Assembly: GCA_031255055.1 (NCBI GenBank)
Contig: JAIRTG010000045.1
Span: 1-8,306 of the forward strand
Source of the DNA: Prevotellaceae bacterium
Lineage (GTDB): Bacteria; Bacteroidota; Bacteroidia; Bacteroidales; Paludibacteraceae
DNA length: 8,306 nt
Direction: 5' to 3'
Part shown: positions 1-5,465 of the stretch, piece by piece
Numbering within the stretch: the first letter of the stretch is position 1
Layout of the letters: each line of letters starts with the position of its first letter
Made by a program: the position numbers and the translations under genes
Notes under the pieces: generated by a model
What the model was told of the DNA's origin: nothing
Database searches by the model: none
The model's input: the letters and a program-made list of their open reading frames with translations, nothing else

Positions 1-285
1 CCCCGAGCATTATCGACATGACCCCGATCAATTTCGACATGTCCCCGAGCAATTTCGACATGTCCCCTAGCAATTTCGACATGTCCCCGAGCAATTTCGA
101 CATGTCCCCGAGCAATTTCGACATGTCCCCAAGCAATTTCGACATGTCCCCGAGCCTTTTCGACATGTCCCCGAGCCTTTTCGACATGTCCCCGAGCCTT
201 TTCGACATGTCCCCGAAGCTTTGGGACATGTCCCAAAAACTCTTGGGAATATCCATATGCATCTGGGAAACACATATATACCATC
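1..285. repeat. 21-bp tandem repeat array with a GACATGTC palindrome in each unit, left edge outside the window
   Basis: The core GACATG recurs at 15, 36, 57, 78, 99, 120, 141, 162, 183, 204 and 225, an exact 21-bp period with no indel. Ten of these eleven read as the perfect palindrome GACATGTC; the first reads GACATGAC. Spacers come in two blocks: GCAATTTC between units in the left part, GCCTTTTC in the last three full units. Two degraded units follow (GGGAATATCC at 245, GGGAAACACA at 265). A plus-strand frame (18-317, open to the window edge) would give heptads of the form FDMSPSN/FDMSPSL. The consensus unit lacks stop codons in all six frames, so openness is not evidence of translation. 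I call it a DNA repeat; a coding role for the heptad frame is possible but unsupported. Confidence 0.9.
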
Positions 286-394
286 AAAAAAGACAAATCG
301 GTTCCCTTTCTACATAAATTTTTTAATTCATCTTTTAAAACAGAAGAATATGGAACGTGAAAGAAATTTCATACCAAGCAATGATTCGTGATTT

Positions 395-505
395 GTGAAG
401 AATGAAGAGTGATTAGTGCGGATTCTCTATGATTAATCACTAAACACTAAATACTATTAAGGTTGAATCACTCATCATTCTTCACTCTTCATTCTTCATT
501 CTTCA
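395..505. repeat. inverted repeat with TTCTTCA/TGAAGAA arms
   Basis: The 20 bases at 395-414 pair with 466-485 as an inverted repeat with a single mismatch. A second partial copy of the right arm follows at once: the first 17 bases of the reverse complement of 395-412 recur exactly at 482-498, and another TTCTTCAC ends near 505. The centre (415-465) is AT-rich with repeated CACTAAA-type words. The element could fold as a cruciform or RNA hairpin. It contains no gene. Its family was not identified. Confidence 0.7.
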
Positions 506-521
506 CTGTCTTACGGGGCGT

Positions 522-540
522 TGCGGGGCAGAGCCCCGCA
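522..540. repeat. short GC-rich perfect hairpin
   Basis: TGCGGGGC (522-529) and GCCCCGCA (533-540) form an 8-bp stem closing an AGA triloop. No T-run follows, so it does not look like an intrinsic terminator. It sits at the left edge of the GC-rich block that leads into the 70-bp repeats. Confidence 0.6.
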
Positions 541-551
541 GAGGGGGTAGC

Positions 552-738
552 GGAAGACCGCGCAGCGGGCTGAAGCGAGGGGGAGACTTCCCCCCCCTAA
601 ATCTTCTCTTTATCTTCTTTCAAGGAAGACGCTAACAGCGGCTGAAGCGAGGGGGAGACTTCCCCCCTAAATCTCTTTCTCTTTCTTTTAAGGAAGACTC
701 CGAAGCAGGCCGAAGTGAAAGAGAGACTTCTCACTAAA
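552..738. repeat. three tandem copies of a repeat of about 70 bp, each with a hairpin
   Basis: Copies begin with GGAAGAC at 552, 624 and 692. The first two share a nearly identical core of about 35 bases (568-603 and 640-674, differing by one C in the run); the third (708-738) is diverged. Each core contains a hairpin around a GACT loop: GGGGGA/TCCCCC in copies 1 (579-594) and 2 (651-666), and GAGA/TCTC in copy 3 (721-732). A pyrimidine-rich CTTT/TCTT stretch separates the copies. No long reading frame crosses the block. Family not recognised. Confidence 0.75.
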
Positions 739-910
739 GCCCACCATAATACCCTCCGTGTCGCACGGTCTCATCACGACGATGGACGTTTTCATATTAT
801 CGTATTTTCATAATTAAAACAACGACATATAAATACAAAACCGATAAAACACGACGATTTGAACATGCCGGCCAAAATACCCAAAATCAATAAAAATAGT
901 TACCCCAAAA

Positions 911-942
911 TTTGATTATCACGAATAAAAGTAATAAACTTG
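911..942 (+). promoter_or_regulatory. candidate gdhA promoter, Bacteroidota type
   Basis: TTTG at 911-914 and TAAACTTG at 935-942 are separated by 20 bp, and a C follows. The known primary sigma factor consensus of Bacteroides is TTTG, 19-21 bp, then TAnnTTTG; this site differs from it at one position. Transcription would start near 949, leaving a leader of about 150 bases before gdhA. A weaker alternative lies closer to the gene (TTTG at 1042, TACCTTAT at 1069, 23-bp spacing). The assignment is inferred from motif and position only. Confidence 0.45.
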
Positions 943-1101
943 CACCGCGAAAACAAAATGACAGCAAATATCCCATAAAACAAGGTTCACAAACATAAAT
1001 ATCCGAGCTTTTAGTGAAATGATGGGATTGACAGCTTTCTTTTTGACACAAAAACACATAAATTAAAATACCTTATTGTCTTATTTTTTAAATTAGAAAG
1101 A

Positions 1102-2436
1102 ATGAATATTGAACATTTAATGCAATCGCTCGAAGCAAAACACCCGGGCGAACATGAGTATCTGCAAGCTGTACGGGAAGTGCTGACTTCGATTGAAGGT
1201 ATCTATAACGAACATCCCGAATTTGAAAAAGCCAAAATCGCCGAACGCATTGTTGAACCGGACCGGATCTTTACATTCAAAGTGTCTTGGGTGGACGACC
1301 GTGGCGATGTACAAATTAACCTTGGATACAGAATCCAGTTCAACAACGCCATCGGCCCATACAAAGGCGGATTACGTTTTCACCCTTCCGTGAATCCTTC
1401 TATCCTTAAATTCTTGGGATTTGAACAAACGTTCAAAAACTCGTTGACCACACTCCCGATGGGCGGCGCAAAAGGCGGTTCCGATTTTAATCCGAAAGGC
1501 AAATCGAATGCGGAAATCATGCGTTTCTGCCAAGCTTTCATGACCGAACTTTGGCAGCATATCGGCCCCGATACCGACGTTCCGGCTGGAGATATTGGCG
1601 TTGGCGGACGTGAAATCGGCTATCTGTATGGCATGTATCGCAAACTGGCCCGCGAAAATACAGGCGTGTTGACCGGAAAAGGACTTGAATACGGCGGATC
1701 GCTGATTCGTCCGGAAGCTACCGGTTTCGGTGGTCTGTATTTCGTGAAACAAATGCTCGAAACTGCCGGTACAAGCATCGAAGGAAAAACCGTTTCCATT
1801 TCAGGATTCGGAAACGTTGCCTGGGGCGCTGCGCTCAAAGCAACCGAAATGGGTGCGAAAGTTGTCACTATCTCCGGCCCCGACGGTTATGTGTACGATG
1901 AAGCGGGTATATCGGGCGAAAAAATCGACTATATGCTCGACTTGCGCATGTCGAATAACGACATCGTGTCTCCATACGCCGAAAAATTCGGCGCCAAATT
2001 CTTCGCAGGCAAAAAACCGTGGGACGTTAAAGTTGACGTTGCACTCCCATGTGCCACTCAAAACGAACTGAACGAAGAAGATGCACGGACGCTGATTCAT
2101 AACGGCGTTATCTGCGTGGGCGAAATATCCAATATGGGATGTACGCCCGAGGCCATCGAGTTGTTTATCGAAAACAAAATCATGTACGGTCCGGGTAAAG
2201 CCGTCAACGCAGGCGGTGTGGCTACTTCAGGACTGGAAATGACACAAAATGCAATGCACCTGAACTGGACAAGTGAAGAAGTTGACGCAAAATTGCATCA
2301 AATCATGAGCGACATCCACGAACAATGCGTAAAACACGGACGCGAAGCCGACGGATATATCAATTATATGAAAGGTGCTAACGTGGCCGGATTCTTAAAA
2401 GTAGCCAAAGCAATGCTTGCACAAGGTGTAATATAG
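1102..2436 (+). CDS. gdhA: glutamate dehydrogenase, hexameric NAD(P)-dependent
   Basis: Catalyses reversible reductive amination of 2-oxoglutarate with ammonium to L-glutamate in the cytoplasm, linking the citrate cycle to nitrogen. At 444 residues it matches the small hexameric class (E. coli GdhA is 447). The N-terminal substrate domain shows PYKGGLRFHP (86-95, substrate lysine K89), LPMGGAKGGSDFNPKGKS (118-135, catalytic K124) and PAGDIGVGGRE (161-171, catalytic D164). The Rossmann domain opens with SGFGNVAWG (234-242). ATG at 1102 follows an A/T-rich leader with no Shine-Dalgarno, and the first residues align with family N-termini. It is a single-gene unit: the candidate promoter lies about 160 bases upstream and a strong terminator begins 31 bases after the stop. 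Coenzyme choice (NAD, NADP or both) cannot be decided by eye; Bacteroidales have both kinds. No odd features. Confidence 0.96.
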   Translation: MNIEHLMQSLEAKHPGEHEYLQAVREVLTSIEGIYNEHPEFEKAKIAERIVEPDRIFTFKVSWVDDRGDVQINLGYRIQFNNAIGPYKGGLRFHPSVNPSILKFLGFEQTFKNSLTTLPMGGAKGGSDFNPKGKSNAEIMRFCQAFMTELWQHIGPDTDVPAGDIGVGGREIGYLYGMYRKLARENTGVLTGKGLEYGGSLIRPEATGFGGLYFVKQMLETAGTSIEGKTVSISGFGNVAWGAALKATEMGAKVVTISGPDGYVYDEAGISGEKIDYMLDLRMSNNDIVSPYAEKFGAKFFAGKKPWDVKVDVALPCATQNELNEEDARTLIHNGVICVGEISNMGCTPEAIELFIENKIMYGPGKAVNAGGVATSGLEMTQNAMHLNWTSEEVDAKLHQIMSDIHEQCVKHGREADGYINYMKGANVAGFLKVAKAMLAQGVI

Positions 2437-2467
2437 TTTTCATTTTGAATTTAAATTTAAATAGAGT

Positions 2468-2510
2468 AAACAGGCTGTTTTTCGTCAGGAAGAACGGCCT
2501 GTTTCGATTT
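2468..2510 (+). terminator. intrinsic terminator of gdhA
   Basis: A 16-bp stem (2468-2483 with 2489-2504, two G-T wobbles) closes the 5-base loop GTCAG, followed by CGATTTT. It starts 31 bases after the gdhA stop codon. The outer AAACAGGC/GCCTGTTT pairs are perfect. It isolates gdhA from the gmd-fcl unit. Confidence 0.85.
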
Positions 2511-2567
2511 TAGGCTATACCCTGTCACTATGACTTGTCGGGCGGAAGATGATATGATTCGTGTTTG

Positions 2568-2610
2568 GCATTGGAAAAACGAAATAAACGTGTAGTTTTG
2601 CATTGGAAAA
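2568..2610 (+). repeat. 32-bp-spaced direct repeat of GCATTGGAAAA
   Basis: GCATTGGAAAA occurs at 2568-2578 and 2600-2610. Similarity extends to both sides (GTTTGGCATTGG against GTTTTGCATTGG, then ACGAAAT against TCAAATG). The spacing of 32 bp is about three helical turns. It overlaps the candidate gmd promoter and the start of the DUF4143 relic, so it may be either a tandem duplication in a decaying gene or a paired protein-binding site. Confidence 0.5.
2571..2600 (+). promoter_or_regulatory. candidate promoter for the gmd-fcl operon
   Basis: TTG at 2571-2573, a 19-bp gap, and TAGTTTTG at 2593-2600 (full match to TAnnTTTG, followed by C) fit the Bacteroides primary promoter pattern. It is the best match between the gdhA terminator and gmd. 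Transcription would start near 2607 and run through the DUF4143 relic, giving a leader of about 265 bases before gmd. The overlap with the relic means the match could be accidental. Confidence 0.4.
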
Positions 2611-2821
2611 TCAAATGCACAGGTTGATTATATTGTACAGATAGGACAGCAAATAGTCCCGATTGAAGTAAAATCGGGCAGAAGAGGCAGTATGAACAGT
2701 CTGCACACTTATGAACGAAAAGCAACTGAATTACGGTATCCGCACTTCGCTCGAAAATTTCGGACAGTTGCCCCAAATAGCCATTTATCCGCTCTATGCG
2801 ATAAGCAATATCCTAAAATAG
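2596..2821 (+). pseudogene. frameshifted C-terminal remnant of a DUF4143-type (AAA ATPase) protein
   Basis: The first frame (2596-2710) reads GKSNAQVDYIVQIG, then VPIEVKSGRRGSMNSLHTY. This is the conserved nuclease-like C-terminal region (acidic VDY, then IEVKSG) of DUF4143 proteins that follow an AAA ATPase domain. At about 2708 the homologous frame moves by one base and continues as MNEKQLNYGIRTSLENFGQL and PLYAISNIL to a TAG at 2819-2821, the usual end of these proteins. Upstream in the first frame is HWKNE (2569-2583), cut off by a TAG at 2593, so the relic may begin slightly earlier. Full-length relatives are around 380-400 residues; the ATPase part is absent, since only about 90 bases separate the relic from the gdhA terminator. 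It is therefore dead regardless of the frameshift. Family assignment is from motif recognition. Confidence 0.75.
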
Positions 2822-2870
2822 AAAACAAACAAAGAGAACATATCTTCAATAACATCTAAAAAATATAATT

Positions 2871-3947
2871 ATGTTGAAAACAGCGCTTATTACAGGCATC
2901 ACAGGGCAAGACGGATCGTATCTTGCCGAGTTTTTAATCGGAAAAGATTATGACGTACACGGTATTTTGCGGCGTTCGTCGTCGTTCAATACCGGCAGGA
3001 TTGAACATTTGTATCTCGACGAATGGGTGCGGGATATGAAGCAAAAACGACTGGTGAACCTGCATTATGCGGATTTAACCGATTCCAGTTCGCTGCTTCG
3101 CGTTATTCAGCAGGTGCGGCCCGACGAAATATACAACCTGGCTGCCCAATCGCACGTAAAAGTGTCGTTCGATGTGCCGGAATATACCGCCGAAACCGAC
3201 GCTGTGGGTACGCTGCGTTTGCTGGAAGCTGTCCGGATTTTGGGCATGGAGAAACAATGCCGCATCTATCAGGCTTCTACGTCGGAACTCTACGGACTGG
3301 TGCAGGAAATACCTCAAAAAGAAACCACACCGTTCTACCCCCGCAGTCCGTATGGGGTGGCAAAGCAATACGGTTTCTGGATAACAAAAAATTACCGCGA
3401 ATCGTATGGCATGTTTGCCGTAAACGGCATTTTGTTCAATCACGAAAGCGAACGAAGGGGTGAAAATTTTGTTACCCGCAAAATCACCTTGGCTGCAAGC
3501 CGCATCGCACTGGGTTATCAGGAAAAACTCTATTTGGGCAATCTGAACGCATTGCGCGATTGGGGATACGCCAAAGATTATGTGGAATGTATGTGGCTGA
3601 TGTTGCAGCACCCGACACCAGAAGATTTTGTGATTGCAACAGGCGAATATCATTCTGTGCGCGAGTTGACGACGCTCGCATTTCTGGAAGCAGGCATCGA
3701 GCTGCGTTGGGAGGGCGAAGGCGTCGATGAAAAGGGTATTGAGGTGAAAACTGGAAAAATTCTTGTTGAAGTCGACCCGAAATACTTCAGGCCTGCGGAA
3801 GTTGAACAGCTTTTGGGCGACCCGACGAAAGCGAAAACATTGCTGGGTTGGAATCCCCGAAAAACATCTTTCCACCAACTGGTCAAAATCATGATGGAGC
3901 ATGACCTGCGGTTTGTAAAAAAACTGCATCTAAAAGCCGACTTATAA
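2871..3947 (+). CDS. gmd: GDP-mannose 4,6-dehydratase
   Basis: Converts GDP-D-mannose to GDP-4-keto-6-deoxy-D-mannose, the first step to GDP-L-fucose, in the cytoplasm with bound NADP. The 358-residue protein is a full-length extended SDR. Visible motifs: TGITGQDGSYLAEFL (8-22, nucleotide-binding G9/G12/G15), RRSSSFNTGRIEHLY (34-48), NLAAQSHV (89-96), and the catalytic set T137, E139, Y161 and K165 in STSELYG and SPYGVAK, with the same spacing as E. coli Gmd T132/E134/Y156/K160. NHESERRGENFVTRKI (190-205) is the substrate and tetramer-interface loop, and DPKYFRPAEVEQLLGD (302-317) is the usual C-terminal signature. ATG at 2871 follows an A-rich leader without Shine-Dalgarno. fcl begins 12 bases after the stop, so the two are almost certainly one operon. 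No defects seen. Confidence 0.97.
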   Translation: MLKTALITGITGQDGSYLAEFLIGKDYDVHGILRRSSSFNTGRIEHLYLDEWVRDMKQKRLVNLHYADLTDSSSLLRVIQQVRPDEIYNLAAQSHVKVSFDVPEYTAETDAVGTLRLLEAVRILGMEKQCRIYQASTSELYGLVQEIPQKETTPFYPRSPYGVAKQYGFWITKNYRESYGMFAVNGILFNHESERRGENFVTRKITLAASRIALGYQEKLYLGNLNALRDWGYAKDYVECMWLMLQHPTPEDFVIATGEYHSVRELTTLAFLEAGIELRWEGEGVDEKGIEVKTGKILVEVDPKYFRPAEVEQLLGDPTKAKTLLGWNPRKTSFHQLVKIMMEHDLRFVKKLHLKADL

Positions 3948-3959
3948 TCAGTTGATGCG

Positions 3960-5027
3960 ATGAATAAAAACGCGAAAATATACGTTGCCGGACACAAAGG
4001 ACTGGTAGGGTCGGCAATATGGAACAGCTTGAAATCGAAAGGTTACACCAATCTTATCGGGAAAACGTTCGATGAACTGGATTTGATGAATCCGGTTGCC
4101 ACAAAAATCTTTTTTGACGAAGAACAGCCCGAATATGTATTTTTGGCCGCCGCGCATGTCGGCGGTATCATGGCGAATAATATCTACCGTGCCGATTTTA
4201 TCTACAACAATCTGCAAATTCAGCAAAATGTCATCGGAGAGAGTTTTCGCCATCGGATAAATAAGCTGCTATTCCTGGGCAGTACCTGCGTCTATCCCCG
4301 TGAAGCCGGACAGCCAATCGGTGAGACCGAATTGCTGACCTCGCCTTTGGAATATACCAACGAACCGTATGCGATAGCCAAGATTGCCGGCCTGAAAATG
4401 TGCGAAAGCTTCAATCTGCAATACGGAACAAACTATATTGCAGTGATGCCGACAAATCTGTATGGGCCAAACGATAATTTCCATTTGGAGCGTTCGCACG
4501 TGCTTCCGGCGATGATTCGGAAAATCCATCTCAGCCACTGTTTGAAAGAAAACAAATGGGACGACGTCTACAAAGACATCGATTCGCGTCCTGTGGAAGG
4601 CATCAACTCGTCCAACTCAAAAGATGAGATAATGGCCGTTTTGAAGAAATACGGCATTTTTGAAGACAAAACAGTCCTTTGGGGAACAGGAAAGCCGTTA
4701 CGGGAGTTCCTGTGGAGCGAAGAAATGGCCGACGCCTGTGTGTTTATAATGGAAAACGTCGATTTTGACGACCTGATGGGTACGAACAGCGAAATTCGTA
4801 ATTGCCACATCAACATCGGAACCGGCAAAGAAATAACAATCGCCGACTTGTCGGAACTGATCCGACAGGTGATTGCCTATCAAGGAAAAATTATCTTCGA
4901 CGATTCAAAACCCGATGGAACGATGCGGAAACTGACAAATCCATCCAAATTGCACGCGCTGGGCTGGCATCATCAAATCGACATCGAAGAAGGCGTTAAA
5001 CGCCTCTACAACTGGTATCTCAACTAA
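3960..5027 (+). CDS. fcl: GDP-L-fucose synthase (4-keto-6-deoxymannose 3,5-epimerase/4-reductase)
   Basis: Takes the Gmd product, epimerises C3 and C5 and reduces C4 with NADPH, giving GDP-L-fucose. It is an extended SDR with GHKGLVGSAI (11-20) as the nucleotide-binding turn, LAAAHVGGIMAN (62-73), and LGSTCVYP (106-113). Catalytic residues S108, C110, Y137, K141 and H180 correspond one position on from E. coli S107, C109, Y136, K140 and H179. Length is 355 against about 321 in E. coli; the extra residues lie at about 196-235, a hydrophilic insertion between the substrate-binding loop and VLWGTGKPLREFLW (239-252). Such longer forms are, to my knowledge, common in Bacteroidota. ATG at 3960 gives a 12-base gap after gmd; an ATG at 3955 is out of frame. 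The 193-bp palindrome lies 17 bases past the stop and may end the transcript. Confidence 0.96.
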   Translation: MNKNAKIYVAGHKGLVGSAIWNSLKSKGYTNLIGKTFDELDLMNPVATKIFFDEEQPEYVFLAAAHVGGIMANNIYRADFIYNNLQIQQNVIGESFRHRINKLLFLGSTCVYPREAGQPIGETELLTSPLEYTNEPYAIAKIAGLKMCESFNLQYGTNYIAVMPTNLYGPNDNFHLERSHVLPAMIRKIHLSHCLKENKWDDVYKDIDSRPVEGINSSNSKDEIMAVLKKYGIFEDKTVLWGTGKPLREFLWSEEMADACVFIMENVDFDDLMGTNSEIRNCHINIGTGKEITIADLSELIRQVIAYQGKIIFDDSKPDGTMRKLTNPSKLHALGWHHQIDIEEGVKRLYNWYLN

Positions 5028-5043
5028 CGATTGGGCTGTGTTT

Positions 5044-5236
5044 AGAAACTGTTTTGAATTTTACGAATATCTTTTTGAGAGCTTGTTTTCAACTCTTTCT
5101 TGTTCTTTTTAGCCTTTTTTGCGTCTTTGAATGGTTGTTTTTAGTCAAATAGCCCGCTATCATTCCAAAAACAACCATTCAAATCCATCAAAAAAATTGC
5201 TAAAAAGAACGGATGAAAAAATTCAAAACAGTTTCT
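5044..5236. repeat. 193-bp imperfect palindrome resembling a MITE
   Basis: Three perfect inverted segments are nested in order. The ends, 5044-5062 and 5218-5236, match over 19 bp (AGAAACTGTTTTGAATTTT and its reverse complement). The middle pair, 5102-5113 and 5199-5210, matches over 12 bp (GTTCTTTTTAGC). The inner pair, 5126-5142 and 5167-5183, matches over 17 bp (TTTGAATGGTTGTTTTT). A 24-base centre separates the halves. No transposase is encoded and no clear target-site duplication flanks it. Either strand as RNA would form a long interrupted hairpin, so it could also act as a terminator for fcl. The mobile-element label is an inference from structure. Confidence 0.7.
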
Positions 5237-5389
5237 TAGTCGCGCCAAACACGCATCCCTAAACACTAAAATATCTTTAAACACAAAACAAAACGGAGTA
5301 AAAAAAACTTATTACCACGCAAGATTACAAAACAGACGGACTGTTGAAGAGATATTATTCTCACAAATACCCAAAGTCAAAAAATATCG

Positions 5390-5397
5390 TACTTTTG
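5390..5397 (+). promoter_or_regulatory. -7 promoter element of pckA
   Basis: TACTTTTG followed by C matches TAnnTTTG completely. Transcription would start near 5404, leaving an A-rich leader of about 60 bases before pckA. No good TTTG is present 19-21 bp upstream, so the -33 element is weak or the promoter depends on an activator. Position and match make this the most likely pckA promoter. Confidence 0.55.
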
Positions 5398-5465
5398 CAA
5401 ATCGAATTGTTAACCCAAAGAAAGAACCGACAAAATAGAATAAAACCACTAAATTTTAAAACAAA

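Larger units (their letters stand above)
286..1101. other. gene-free region upstream of gdhA made of repeats and an AT-rich leader
   Basis: No reading frame here looks like a protein. It holds the inverted repeat at 395-505, the GC-rich hairpin at 522-540 and the three-copy repeat at 552-738, each listed separately. Nothing recognisable lies in 286-394. From about 740 to 1101 the sequence turns strongly AT-rich and contains a small perfect hairpin (CCGTG-TCG-CACGG, 756-768) and the candidate gdhA promoter. The abrupt GC-rich block at 511-600 between AT-rich flanks suggests a patchwork of separately inserted elements. Confidence 0.7.
5028..5465. other. intergenic region between fcl and pckA
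   Basis: The left half is filled by the long imperfect palindrome at 5044-5236. The right half (5237-5465) is AT-rich, carries no coding frame that I can support, and holds the pckA promoter element and A-rich leader. No remnant of a protein gene was recognised here. Confidence 0.7.

Noticed and set aside
1..240. CRISPR array
   Set aside because: Period is only 21 bp and spacers are near-identical; a CRISPR needs longer repeats and unique spacers.
67..273. Minus-strand Cys-rich frame (repeating GTCRNCS / GTCRKGS) across the 21-bp array
   Set aside because: The repeat unit has no stop in any frame, so the frame is open by composition; there is no start context or flanking homology.
756..768. 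CCGTG-TCG-CACGG hairpin as a terminator
   Set aside because: Only five base pairs and no T-run on either side; no gene ends nearby.
990..997. Minus-strand promoter-like TATGTTTG
   Set aside because: No TTTG at proper spacing and no minus-strand gene downstream.
1372..2100. Overlapping minus-strand frames inside gdhA (1372-1752, 1620-1868, 1801-2100)
   Set aside because: They overlap each other and the conserved gdhA sequence, and their translations show no family features.
2528..2776. Minus-strand 82-codon frame between gdhA and gmd
   Set aside because: It is antisense to the DUF4143 relic, whose plus-strand frames give the recognisable family sequence.
3075..3929. 284-codon open frame on the minus strand inside gmd
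   Set aside because: Antisense shadow of gmd, which has every catalytic residue; the antisense protein resembles nothing known.
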